A stretch of 64,000 bases of DNA, taken from a bacterium. GTDB taxonomy: Bacteria; Spirochaetota; Leptospiria; Leptospirales; Leptonemataceae. Positions within the stretch are counted from its first letter, which is position 1. The number at the start of each line of letters is the position of its first letter. This document shows, piece by piece, positions 8,848 through 17,229 of the stretch. The notes below the pieces were generated by a model that saw only the letters and a program-made list of their open reading frames with translations, made no database searches and was not told where the DNA came from. Location of the stretch: assembly GCA_024742665.1 (NCBI GenBank), contig JANSYA010000006.1, positions 1 to 64,000 on the forward strand, given 5' to 3'. The translations under genes were made by a program, and so were the position numbers.

Positions 8848-9461
8848 GGCTCATCCCTCTCCGCGGTCTGTTCGCCGTCGAGTTCCAGCACCGAAAGAAC
8901 TTCGCGAGAACGAAAATTGGGCATAAAACGGACGCGGCCGAAAGAATTAAAGAACGCGCTGTCCTGAATCAAGATGCTCTTCGCCTGGCAAAATTCGCGA
9001 AAATCTACGACGGAAAAGAACTGAATATTCGGGCTTTCATACCAGGGCAGCGGCGTCGCTTCGAGCCGCGGCGAAACTCCGCCCCAGGTCAATTGAAAAC
9101 GATAGCGCCAGTACGCGAGATTCATATACGCCACGATCACGCGGCGACCGACCCGGAAACTTTCCCGCAGCACTCGCTCGGGACTCAGTAACTCCTGAAA
9201 GGTTCCAATTAACAAGACGTAGTCGAAGCTGTTCGGACCGTACTGATCGAGACCGTCCAGAATATCGCCCTGGTGCACGACCAAACCACGTTCAATACAA
9301 CGGGCCACCATCTCCGGATCTTTTTCTACGCCTTCGCCGTGAGATTCTTTTTTGGATCGCAGGAGCCGCTCCAGCAGCGCGCCGTCTCCGGTACCCAGGT
9401 CCAACACTCGCGACCCGTCCGGAATTCTCTGGATCACCTGATCGTGAATGTACTGATTCAT
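8844..9461 (-). CDS. metW: Methionine biosynthesis protein MetW
   Basis: 205-residue class I methyltransferase-like protein that accompanies MetX in many bacteria and supports homoserine acylation. It has the MetW pattern: GSRVLDLGTGDGALLERL near residue 16, GVEKDPEMVARCIERGL, VHQGDILDGL, FDYVLLIGTFQELLSPERVL, and a late LPWYESPNI. It overlaps metX by 4 bp (ATGA at 9458-9461), so the pair is one operon. Confidence 0.95.
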   Translation of the reverse strand: MNQYIHDQVIQRIPDGSRVLDLGTGDGALLERLLRSKKESHGEGVEKDPEMVARCIERGLVVHQGDILDGLDQYGPNSFDYVLLIGTFQELLSPERVLRESFRVGRRVIVAYMNLAYWRYRFQLTWGGVSPRLEATPLPWYESPNIQFFSVVDFREFCQAKSILIQDSAFFNSFGRVRFMPNFRSREVLSVLELDGEQTAERDEP

Positions 9462-10687
9462 GCCTGCCCGAGATCGGCTTGATCTTCCTGCTTCTCCTGG
9501 AGCTGCCGCTGGTAGTCCTGAATCAGATAGTTGTGAACAATACGCGTGAACTCCGGATTCTTAATCAGAAAAGAATCGTGACCATAGGGCGTTTCCAGAT
9601 TCACGTAGGTCGCCTGGCGATTCGCGCGCTTCAAGCTGCGCACCAGCTCCTTCGATTGTGACGGCGGATACAACCAGTCCGATTCAAAAGAGATTACGAG
9701 AAAGCGCGCCTGCACTCGTTGAAAGACTTCGTTCGAGTGGCGGCCGTTCAATCCGTCGAACATGTCCAGCGCCTTGGTAATATATAAATACGAATTCGGA
9801 TCGAAGCGGCGCACGAAGCTCTCGCCCTGGTACTGCAAATAGCTTTCGACGGAAAAGAAGGCCGGAAAGATGTCTTCCGGCGCGGCCGGCCGCTGCAGCC
9901 GACGGCCGAATTTTCGGTGCATCGAATATTCGCTTAAGTACGTGACGTGCCCGATCATGCGCGCCACCGCCAGGCCGTGCTCGGGGCCCGCTCCCTCGTC
10001 ATCGTAATAATCGCCGTCCGCCCAATCAGGGTCGGTCAATATCGCCTGGCGACCGACTTCATTGAAGGCGATCTGCATGGCCGAGTGAGCGATGCCCGAA
10101 GCGATCGGAATGCAGTTGCGAATGCGATCAGGATAATCGATCGCCCAGACCATCGACTGCATGCCGCCCATGCTGCCGCCGATCGCGGCGAAGAGACGAT
10201 CAATCCCCAGATGGTCGATCAGCAGCGTCTGAGCCTTCGCCATATCGCGAATCGTCACCGGCGGAAAGGACATCGCATAGCGCTCGCCCGTGGCCGGATT
10301 GATCGAAGAAGGTCCGGTCGAGCCGTTACAGCCCCCGATCACGTTCGAGCAGATCACGAAAAAACGGTCGGTATCGATGGTCTTGCCGGGCCCGACGTGA
10401 AAATCCCACCAGCCGGGCCGACCGGTTTCCGGATCGATGCCGGCCATGTGGGCGTTGCCCGAAAAAGCGTGACACACAAGAATCGCATTATCCCGATCCG
10501 GGGAGAGTTCCCCCAGGGTCATATACGCCAGCTCGATTTCGGGGAAGTCGAAGCCGGACTCGGTGCGAAAGCCAGGCAGACGCACGCTTTGCGTCCGAGT
10601 CACTCCCAGGTCCGACTGATAGTCCGCGATATTCTGATCCTGGAGATCCGTATCGGTCAGAACGTCTTTGGATTGATCCTGCATCAT
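9458..10687 (-). CDS. metX: Homoserine O-acetyltransferase
   Basis: Alpha/beta hydrolase that activates homoserine for methionine synthesis, about 409 residues. It shows NAILVCHAFSGNAHMAG, GWWDFHVGPGKTIDT, VICSNVIGGCNGSTGP, the nucleophile elbow GGSMGGMQS, FNEVGRQAI, the catalytic Asp in FESDWLYPP and the His in PYGHDSFL. The frame extends to a TTG at 10741, but the ATGs at 10687/10684 give a more usual N-terminus. Neither has a clear ribosome site. Acetyl- and succinyl-transferases of this family cannot be told apart by eye. Confidence 0.95.
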   Translation of the reverse strand: MMQDQSKDVLTDTDLQDQNIADYQSDLGVTRTQSVRLPGFRTESGFDFPEIELAYMTLGELSPDRDNAILVCHAFSGNAHMAGIDPETGRPGWWDFHVGPGKTIDTDRFFVICSNVIGGCNGSTGPSSINPATGERYAMSFPPVTIRDMAKAQTLLIDHLGIDRLFAAIGGSMGGMQSMVWAIDYPDRIRNCIPIASGIAHSAMQIAFNEVGRQAILTDPDWADGDYYDDEGAGPEHGLAVARMIGHVTYLSEYSMHRKFGRRLQRPAAPEDIFPAFFSVESYLQYQGESFVRRFDPNSYLYITKALDMFDGLNGRHSNEVFQRVQARFLVISFESDWLYPPSQSKELVRSLKRANRQATYVNLETPYGHDSFLIKNPEFTRIVHNYLIQDYQRQLQEKQEDQADLGQA

Positions 10688-10780
10688 GATTCGCACAAAA
10701 TAGGAAGAATGAGAGTTTCGAGCTCGCCGGGGCGCTGACAAGTACTAAACTACCAAATCCGCCGCCGCCGGGCCCCTCTT

Positions 10781-12319
10781 TCAGCCGTCTTTTCGATCGT
10801 CATTTTTCATCGCGCCACCGTAGCGCAGGCGTTCGAACAGGTCCGGCGCCGGCTCCACGCCCTGGCCCTTAAGGGAATACTCGGCGCGAAGCCGGCCTGG
10901 ACTGAACCAGTTTTCCCCGCCGTCCGGGCCTGAGTCGCCTGAGCCATCGTCCGCACCTTCAAAGATTCGTCGCACGGACGCCGCCAGAGCGCCCTGGATC
11001 CAGAGTCGTTCTGCGGCGGGGGGCGCCGGGCCGACTCCTGGGGAATCGCCCGTCAGTTTCAATCCGGCAGCCAGCGTAAGAAAGACTTCGCCGCGACCGA
11101 CGATCGCCGGATTCGCGGGACCCCGCCGCACGAAGGCGCCCGCTCCCCGGGCGATCGCGGATCGGGCCGACCAGCCGGCGCGTCCACGGGCTTCCAGAGC
11201 TCGCCGGCTCCGGGTGGAAAAGTCGAGCAGAGATTGCATGGCGAGACTCAGCTCGATCGTTCGGCGCTCGACCAGGGCCTCAAAATCGGCGCCCTGCGCC
11301 TGATCGCCCGCAGCATCTTCTTTTGCAGACTGCGGGGCCTTCAGCAGTTCTACACCATAGATAACCGCGTCGCCCACAATCACCAGGCAGCCCTGTTCTT
11401 CCAGACCGCGGCGATAGTGATCGACACAGAGATCCCATTCATGCTCGAACTCGGCGAAAGCCACGCTCGCATGCACACGATTTTCCCGGGCCCGGCGCGC
11501 GAAGTCGTCCACGGTTCGATTCAGATCAGGAAAGCCGACGGCGACGCAGAGCATCTCGCCGGCAAGGGGCGCGATTGCCCGATCGCTCTGGTAGCGCCGC
11601 ACGCGATCCGGCGTCAATAGAATCGATTCGAGCAGCGCGGTTTCGCGCGTCCTGATTTGAGACAGACGACGCTGCGAACGCGCGAAATCGCGGCGGCTGC
11701 GCGCAGACCGGAGGGCGCTCCGGGCCACGAGTCCTTCGCGCCAGATCAGCATGCCTCCGAGCGCCAGGCCCACCACCGTCTGCAGGATCTCGCGTTCGCC
11801 GGGCCAGGCGTAGCGCAGTCCCGCCGCGTACGTCAAATAGCCGACCGCGAATAGTCCCAGATGAATCAAGGCCTGGCTGCGGACGCGCGCCCGGCTCAGC
11901 AAGTACAACACCGGCAACAATCGCAGCAGTGCGGCGGCCGGCGAAGCGGCGCTGCTGGCCAGATAGATCGTAATCGGCAAACCCAGTATCGTATGATTGA
12001 GATATTGCAGGCGAGCAAGACGCGACGCGCCGATCGATCCGCGCATCGCGCGCAGGCGCAGCAGGCCATCGATTGCCAGCTCAAGCAGACTGCCGATCAG
12101 GAAGACTCCCGCGGCGAAGAAGGGTTTGTCGCCGCTCACTGGAATCTCCAGCAGCAGAAACAAAAGCGGAATAAAGAAGATCCAGAGATTTATGCGGTAG
12201 TCCGGGTCAGCGAATAAATCGCCCGGACCGCGCGTCAACTCCGGAGCGCGAGACCGCGCGTCGATTCCAGAGCGCGGCCTCAGAGCGGACGGCGAATCAT
12301 TTTTTGACGGTCCCGACAT
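10781..12319 (-). CDS. Membrane protein with possible degenerate cyclase domain
   Basis: 512 residues. Five or six hydrophobic segments lie between about residues 45 and 195, then a basic coiled-coil-like linker, then a soluble part. Within it, LCVAVGFPDLNRTVDDFARR (about 257) and CLVIVGDAVIYGVELL (about 311) sit in the order of the first metal Asp region and the IGDxxMxxFG region of class III nucleotidyl cyclases, but key residues differ. It may be an inactive or regulatory cyclase fold. The C-terminus is disordered and charged. The start overlaps exbD by 23 bp, so it belongs to the ExbB-ExbD operon. Confidence 0.6.
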   Translation of the reverse strand: MSGPSKNDSPSALRPRSGIDARSRAPELTRGPGDLFADPDYRINLWIFFIPLLFLLLEIPVSGDKPFFAAGVFLIGSLLELAIDGLLRLRAMRGSIGASRLARLQYLNHTILGLPITIYLASSAASPAAALLRLLPVLYLLSRARVRSQALIHLGLFAVGYLTYAAGLRYAWPGEREILQTVVGLALGGMLIWREGLVARSALRSARSRRDFARSQRRLSQIRTRETALLESILLTPDRVRRYQSDRAIAPLAGEMLCVAVGFPDLNRTVDDFARRARENRVHASVAFAEFEHEWDLCVDHYRRGLEEQGCLVIVGDAVIYGVELLKAPQSAKEDAAGDQAQGADFEALVERRTIELSLAMQSLLDFSTRSRRALEARGRAGWSARSAIARGAGAFVRRGPANPAIVGRGEVFLTLAAGLKLTGDSPGVGPAPPAAERLWIQGALAASVRRIFEGADDGSGDSGPDGGENWFSPGRLRAEYSLKGQGVEPAPDLFERLRYGGAMKNDDRKDG

Positions 12320-12710
12320 AGATCTTGGCGGCCCCGGACTTCCGGAGCGTATCGAGCACTTCTACGACCTGGCCGTGGCGCGCGGCGGCGTCGGCGTTCA
12401 GCACAACGCCCAGGTCCGGGCGTTTTTCAATCAGGGCGGCGATTTCGCCGATCAGAGCCTGCGCGTCTCCCAGGGCGCGTCCTTCCAGATAGATCACTCC
12501 CGCCCGATCCAGAGAAACCGTTACCTTCGCCGGCACCTTCGGATCGGCGCTGGCCGATCCAGGCAGCGTCACGTTCAGTCCCGAGCTCAGCAATCCCGGC
12601 GCCGCGATCATAAAAATAATCAGCAGCACCAGCACGACGTCGGTAAACGGAACGATGTTGATTCCGCTGAAGAGCCCCTCGCCTTCCCGATATTTATTAT
12701 AATCGATCAT
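12297..12710 (-). CDS. exbD: ExbD/TolR family protein
   Basis: 137 residues with one N-terminal membrane helix carrying the essential Asp (near residue 24, in PFTDVVLVLLIIFMI) and a periplasmic domain ending KIYVGTVKK. With ExbB it forms the proton-driven motor that energises outer-membrane partners. It follows exbB after 24 bp. No TonB or TolA gene is next to it, so ExbD versus TolR is undecided. Confidence 0.9.
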   Translation of the reverse strand: MIDYNKYREGEGLFSGINIVPFTDVVLVLLIIFMIAAPGLLSSGLNVTLPGSASADPKVPAKVTVSLDRAGVIYLEGRALGDAQALIGEIAALIEKRPDLGVVLNADAAARHGQVVEVLDTLRKSGAAKIYVGTVKK

Positions 12711-12734
12711 GATGATATTCTAATTTTGTCGCCC

Positions 12735-13397
12735 TCAGCCTTTGCCGCTTTCCCGCAGAGCCGACTTCAGGCGACTCGCAGCGACTTCCATATTCAGCAC
12801 CATCTCGTTCACGCGGCGGCGAAAATAATTATAGGCGACGGTCGCCGGGATGGCAACGAAAAGTCCGGCCGCGGTCGCAATCAAAGCCTCGGCGATGCCC
12901 GCGTTCAGCTGATTCATACTCGCTGTGGCGTCGCCGCCCGCTTCGCCTCCCAGGCTCAGGAAGGCGCGAATGATTCCAAGCACGGTGCCGAGCAGGCCGA
13001 TGTACGGACTGACGGTTCCCAGGGTCGCGACGATGCCGAGATAACGTTCCATCTCCGGGAGCTTTTCAGCGATCGCCCGGCCCTTAATTTCGTCGAACTC
13101 CCGCGCGCCATCGGTGCCCGCCGCAGCATGGGCCGCTCCGGAATCGACCAGCTCCGCCAGCAGATAACCCGCGGGCGTTTCGCGCACTTCGGCGGAATCC
13201 GCGACAGACAATTCGCGGCCGCCCCGCAGGCGTGCGAGAAAGTCTTCCAGCAGGGCCCGGGGATCGATGGACTTCGAGGTGAAAAACATCGTCCGTTCGA
13301 TGATCACGACAACGGAGATAATCGAGCAGATCAACAGCACGATCAATGCGGGACCGCCGGACTCCAACAAACGATTCCAGCTCAGAAATTCAGCCAT
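12735..13397 (-). CDS. exbB: ExbB/TolQ/MotA-family proton channel
   Basis: 220 residues with three membrane segments: near 15-35 (ALIVLLICSIISVVVII), near 105-135, and near 165-190 (IATAAGLFVAIPATVAYN). The family pattern GLLGTVLGIIRAF and the small-residue proton path EALIATAAGLFVAIPA are clear. It is the stator partner of the following ExbD. The first gene of the exbB-exbD-membrane protein operon. Confidence 0.92.
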   Translation of the reverse strand: MAEFLSWNRLLESGGPALIVLLICSIISVVVIIERTMFFTSKSIDPRALLEDFLARLRGGRELSVADSAEVRETPAGYLLAELVDSGAAHAAAGTDGAREFDEIKGRAIAEKLPEMERYLGIVATLGTVSPYIGLLGTVLGIIRAFLSLGGEAGGDATASMNQLNAGIAEALIATAAGLFVAIPATVAYNYFRRRVNEMVLNMEVAASRLKSALRESGKG

Positions 13398-13462
13398 AGT
13401 CAGGACAACCTGCGCCGCCGCGCCCCGCTGGCAAGTAAAGTCCCCGGCCGAAGCGCAGGGTC

Positions 13463-13714
13463 TCAGACGGCGGGTTGAGACGATTCCGGAGTCGACTCCG
13501 ACTCCGGCGCGATTCGCTCCAGCAGCGAGCGCACTGCGCCTTCACACGTGCCGCAGCCGGTGGCGCACTGCGTGATATTCTGGACCTCTTCGAAAGAAGC
13601 CGCGCCGCCCGCGACCACTTCGCGAATGCGAGCCTCGGGCACGCGTTTGCATACGCAGACCATTCGGGGGCGCATCAGCGCATTCATTTGACTCGTTAGC
13701 AGATCGTTAGACAT
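13463..13714 (-). CDS. BFD-type [2Fe-2S] ferredoxin
   Basis: 83 residues. The family ligand pattern is present: C20-x-C22 (VCVCKRV), then C54-x2-C57 in CATGCGTCE, with an additional Cys at 50. Such domains bind a [2Fe-2S] cluster and often work with bacterioferritin in iron release, or serve as small electron carriers. The C-terminal 18 residues are acidic and Ser-rich. Upstream of the exbB operon on the same strand, 65 bp away, which would fit an iron-linked role. Confidence 0.85.
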   Translation of the reverse strand: MSNDLLTSQMNALMRPRMVCVCKRVPEARIREVVAGGAASFEEVQNITQCATGCGTCEGAVRSLLERIAPESESTPESSQPAV

Positions 13715-13786
13715 TCCTGACTACTCGCGTGATACTCTAATAAGAAGGACGCCGGGTCGACCGGTTTCCAGGAAAATCGCGGAAAT

Positions 13787-13850
13787 TTTGGTTTTTGCGC
13801 CCCCGTGGCCGGCATGCTTGCCGCAGGACGCGAGCCGCCCAGGGGGGCGC
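13787..13850. terminator. Large GC-rich inverted repeat, possible bidirectional terminator
   Basis: TTTTTGCGCCCCC and GGGGGCGCAAAAA face each other around a loop of roughly 30 bases, giving a T run on either strand. It sits next to a second terminator (13851-13885) in the 220-bp gap between the FecR lipoprotein and the ferredoxin gene. Confidence 0.55.
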
Positions 13851-13885
13851 AAAAAAAGGGCGACCGTTCCGGAGAACAGCCGCCC
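13851..13885 (-). terminator. Intrinsic terminator of the FecR lipoprotein gene
   Basis: Minus-strand hairpin: GGGCG/CGCCC outer stem, a three-base internal loop, GTTC/GAAC inner stem with a 4-base loop, followed by seven T. It lies about 50 bp after the stop codon at 13935. Confidence 0.75.
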
Positions 13886-13934
13886 ATCTTTGGGAATCTA
13901 CAGTTTCCTTCGCAAAGCGAAGGAGCTGCGTTGA

Positions 13935-15080
13935 TTACGGATACGTGATGTATTCGATCTCGTTCGTCTTCAGACGACGCACGCCGTCTTTGGTGTGTAC
14001 GATCAGCACGTTTCCAGTCTGCGCGATTACAGCGCCGGTGATGCTCTGTCCGCTGCGCAGGTTCAGAGTTTCCAGCTTGTTGTAATGCTTACGAATTTCT
14101 TCTTCGTTATTGAGCTGCGTCTGAGAGGCTTCTTCTTCGATCTGATTCAGAACCAGCTCTTGCTTCGCCTCGCGACGACGACGCATTTCTTCACGAGCTT
14201 TTTCATCGCCTTCACGAACGCGGCTCGCTACGTCTTCGTCGACCGTTACGAGAGTCGCTTTTTCAGCCATCTCTTCGGTGGTAACGTCGGACTTCGTCAG
14301 CTTTACGACTTTCTCGTCTGTGCCAGTCGTGTTCAGGGTCTTTTCGACTGCCACGGTCAGGCTTTCCACCTGCGCCGCATCGATCTCGCCTGCTTCGGTT
14401 TTCTCGTTGATCGCCAGAACTTCTTTCTCCACTTCCGGATCCAGAATCGCTTGCGTGCGCTCTTCGATGATTACTTCTTGCTTCGACTGAAGTTCTTCCA
14501 GCTTCGACAGGTTTGCATCTTCTTTGATCTCTTCTGCAGAGAATCTTTCCAGAGCGGTAACACGCGGCTTCATCGCGACGCTGCCATCGAGAACCTTTAC
14601 GCGAGTCGGCTCGCCTTCGTTGGAATCGACGCTGAAGGTCGTTCCACGCACACCGGCGATCGCCGTCGGAGTGGTAACGGTAAAGTTCTCTTTGCCGCTT
14701 TTACGTTTTACCGACGCCAGCAGACCGCCGTGCTCCATGCTCAGACGCGTATCCGCGCCGCCGTCGCTGTACAGTTTAGAAATCGTAACCGTGGTGTAGT
14801 TGCGAATGCGAACGGCGCTGCCATTCTTCGTTTGCAGATCCACGGTACCGTTGGTGGTTTTCAGAACGTCTTTTTCGTTCACTACCATACCGACCTTCGC
14901 CGGAACCTCTTTGCCCTGACGGACAATCATCGCGTTGCCGGAGGCAAATACGATAATCATCGAACGCTGAGCTTCTGAGGGCTTTTTCTCGCCGCAATTT
15001 ACGAATGCGACGCTGACCGCCAGCGACAACACAATAGCTGTCAGCAGACCGGCCTTACGCGTGACCATTGCTTGTTTCAT
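13935..15080 (-). CDS. FecR-domain lipoprotein
   Basis: About 381 residues. The signal peptide ends at a lipobox-like AFVNC with Cys near residue 29. A FecR domain follows (about 40-165: GNAMIVRQGKEVPAKVGMVVNEKDVLKT..., TPTAIAGVRGTTFSV), then a long charged helical region, and a C-terminal beta module LRSGQSITGAVIAQTGNVLIV. I chose the ATG at 15080 because it gives a proper signal peptide and has GGAG/TAGGA upstream. FecR domains are thought to sense or bind envelope ligands. It is downstream of an ECF sigma and membrane FecR pair and may be their target or sensor. Confidence 0.85.
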   Translation of the reverse strand: MKQAMVTRKAGLLTAIVLSLAVSVAFVNCGEKKPSEAQRSMIIVFASGNAMIVRQGKEVPAKVGMVVNEKDVLKTTNGTVDLQTKNGSAVRIRNYTTVTISKLYSDGGADTRLSMEHGGLLASVKRKSGKENFTVTTPTAIAGVRGTTFSVDSNEGEPTRVKVLDGSVAMKPRVTALERFSAEEIKEDANLSKLEELQSKQEVIIEERTQAILDPEVEKEVLAINEKTEAGEIDAAQVESLTVAVEKTLNTTGTDEKVVKLTKSDVTTEEMAEKATLVTVDEDVASRVREGDEKAREEMRRRREAKQELVLNQIEEEASQTQLNNEEEIRKHYNKLETLNLRSGQSITGAVIAQTGNVLIVHTKDGVRRLKTNEIEYITYP

Positions 15081-15199
15081 AATCCTACTTCTCCTTTTGG
15101 TCTGGTCAGAATTGGTCAGAGATGAACTTTGCGGCATACTCCACGCGGTTCGCGACCGATCTCCGAAGAATCAACAGGGGGATTGAGTTTAGAAATTCC

Positions 15200-15293
15200 A
15201 ATCCTCTCCGTCGTTCTCGACTCTATTCTTTTATACTATCTATCTTTTCTATATATATTGCAACAGTGAAATTGATAAATTTTGCAGATGATT
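15200..15293 (-). promoter_or_regulatory. AT-rich promoter region of the FecR lipoprotein gene
   Basis: The 213-bp gap between the two FecR genes holds a sharp AT-rich patch (15230-15290) unlike the GC-rich surroundings. On the minus strand TTGCAA and, about 17-19 bases on, GATAGT/TAGTAT resemble a housekeeping promoter. The exact boxes are uncertain. Confidence 0.35.
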
Positions 15294-16451
15294 TCAGTAC
15301 GGATTGCTCCCGTCTCCGGGAAAATACTCAATACCCTGAATGTCGCTCACGCTCAAAGACATATTCTCCGACCCGGACTCCACCAGCACCCGTCGGCCGA
15401 CCTGCCCGACGATTTGACCGCGAATCCTGGAACCGTCCTTCATATTTACCTGGCTCGTCATTTTAGAAGCGGCGGTCTTCGGAGCCTGCTCCACCGCGGA
15501 TTCTTCACCCTGCTCGCTGCCCACTCCCAGAGCGGCCAGGGAGCCTGACGGCAGGTTGGTTATACGACGGGATAATTCGTACGAATCCCGCGAATCATTG
15601 TAGAGCGATCCCGGCGCCGCGGTCAGCAGCGGCCGCAAATCCGTGGCCTGCACCTGGGCTACCTGATGGGCTTCGACGATGGCCGGTTCTCCGTCGACGG
15701 CTCGCGAACGAATCTCCATCCCGCCGCGCAGAATATGTACGATGGTGCCGCGATCATCGGCGGAAATGCGAAAGGCGGTCTGGCGAACTTCCGCGAAAGC
15801 GTCCGGTGTAATTACGTTGAATTCATCCATGCCGTGCAGACCTTCCGCGACAGCCAGCAATCGACCGTACTCAACGAAAATCTGAAATTCGCGCCCGCCG
15901 TCCCGCTTCTGGCGCAAGCGCTCGACTTTCAAACGCGTATTTTCTTTCAAGCGCAGTAAGACGCCATCGGCCAGAGCCAGATCCGCGTTGCTGTCGGCTC
16001 CGGTCATGACGATTGCGCCGGGCGATAGAATCGAACCGCTGTTGAGATCTTCTCCGGGCCACAGAGCTTCCGCCGCGGAGCGGGGCTCGGCCGGCTGCAT
16101 TACAACAACATTGCCGCCGGCATAGACGACCGCGGCTTTGAGACGGTCCCGAGAACTGCCGAGGGCCAGGCTGACCGCGCCCATCACCAGCACCAGAGCG
16201 GCCGCCACCGCGCCGGCTCGATACCAGCGCAAACGAATGGCGCGCCGGTCTTTAAGCAGATCTTCCAGTAGAAATTCACGGCGCAGGACGACCCGCGGCT
16301 CATAGCCCGGCTGGAGGGCCGCCAGGGACTGCGGCAGTTCCACAGTCGGAATTCGCGAGAGCATGCGCCGGAAGGGCTCGAAATCCGCAGCCGGCCCGCC
16401 CTGGGATGGGTGCAGCGCGTCGTCTTGATTTGCTGGTTGAATGGGCTTCAT
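15294..16451 (-). CDS. Membrane FecR-domain protein, probable anti-sigma factor
   Basis: 385 residues. The N-terminal 75 residues are cytoplasmic, one membrane segment lies near 78-98 (AGAVAAALVLVMGAVSLAL), and a periplasmic FecR domain spans about 130-265. The C-terminus has a beta module (MKDGSRIRGQIVGQVGRRVLV) like that of the FecR lipoprotein. The layout matches FecR-type regulators that hold an ECF sigma factor and respond to an envelope signal. The sigma gene is directly upstream, 121 bp away on the same strand. The N-terminal part has no clear zinc-finger motif. Confidence 0.8.
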   Translation of the reverse strand: MKPIQPANQDDALHPSQGGPAADFEPFRRMLSRIPTVELPQSLAALQPGYEPRVVLRREFLLEDLLKDRRAIRLRWYRAGAVAAALVLVMGAVSLALGSSRDRLKAAVVYAGGNVVVMQPAEPRSAAEALWPGEDLNSGSILSPGAIVMTGADSNADLALADGVLLRLKENTRLKVERLRQKRDGGREFQIFVEYGRLLAVAEGLHGMDEFNVITPDAFAEVRQTAFRISADDRGTIVHILRGGMEIRSRAVDGEPAIVEAHQVAQVQATDLRPLLTAAPGSLYNDSRDSYELSRRITNLPSGSLAALGVGSEQGEESAVEQAPKTAASKMTSQVNMKDGSRIRGQIVGQVGRRVLVESGSENMSLSVSDIQGIEYFPGDGSNPY

Positions 16452-16473
16452 GACTCTATACCAGAAACAACAG

Positions 16474-16492
16474 GCCCCCGGTGGGCTTTTTT
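16474..16492 (+). terminator. Terminator-like hairpin facing against the FecR gene
   Basis: GCCC/GGGC with a 5-base loop followed by six T on the plus strand, just upstream of the minus-strand FecR start. No plus-strand gene precedes it, so it could only stop antisense transcripts, or it may be chance. Confidence 0.35.
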
Positions 16493-16572
16493 CATTTTTT
16501 TGGAAATAAAGGCGAGTTTCAAATGAAAATTTTGTTAGAAATATATCAGTCTTTTCGTCGCAGGATGGCTTT

Positions 16573-17124
16573 TCACGGCAATTCCAGCCCTCGTTTGCGG
16601 CCTTCCTGAACCAGAGCCTGCTCGGCCTTTTGAATCATCCTCGAAATCGTCGAAATCGACAGATCCATGATCCCGGCGATGTCTTCCAGACGCAAATTCG
16701 ACTGGTATCGTAATAATAGAACCGTGCGCAAATCCTCTTTCAAAGTGTCCAGCAGCTCGGCCAGAATCTGCTCGGATTCTTCGGCGTGCATGCGGGTCAG
16801 CACCTGATCTTCCGGCGTCGGCTCGCTTTTCGAGCGGTTGATCGCCGGGGCGTCATCATAAGATTCGACCAGATCGACGCGGCGGTTGTATACTTTTTTG
16901 CCGTAGTTGATCATCAGATTGCGAGCGATCTTGAACAGGTACATCCGGCACTGGATATCTTCGGGAACCTCGCGATCCTGGTAAATGCGGCAGAAATTAT
17001 AAAAAGCGTCCTGAAGCAGATCGAGAGAAGTGTCTTCCTGGCGCATCGATCTCTGAATGTAGGCAAACAGATCATCTCGCACGTTCGCATAAATCCGCGC
17101 GAATCTTTCCTCTATTTCCGACAT
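16573..17124 (-). CDS. ECF-type RNA polymerase sigma factor
   Basis: 183 residues with sigma region 2 near 10-80 (SLDLLQDAFYNFCRIYQ, then RMYLFKIARNLMINYGKK) and region 4 near 125-175 (RTVLLLRYQSNLRLEDIAGIMDLSISTISRMIQKAEQAL). The short linker and lack of regions 1 and 3 mark the extracytoplasmic function class. Followed by a membrane FecR protein, its likely anti-sigma factor. No TonB-dependent receptor gene is in the neighbourhood, unlike the classic FecI-FecR-FecA group. Confidence 0.9.
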   Translation of the reverse strand: MSEIEERFARIYANVRDDLFAYIQRSMRQEDTSLDLLQDAFYNFCRIYQDREVPEDIQCRMYLFKIARNLMINYGKKVYNRRVDLVESYDDAPAINRSKSEPTPEDQVLTRMHAEESEQILAELLDTLKEDLRTVLLLRYQSNLRLEDIAGIMDLSISTISRMIQKAEQALVQEGRKRGLELP

Positions 17125-17229
17125 TTGTGCGAATGCTGACCTTTCGAATGAGACGACGATAGCGTCGAATTTCGGTGCGCTGCTTCCTAAAAAAGCGCAA
17201 CGAACGAAACGTTAGATACCCTCTTGTCC

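Noticed and set aside
12375..13478. Open frame of 367 codons on the plus strand
   Set aside because: Antisense to exbD and exbB, which are certain genes.
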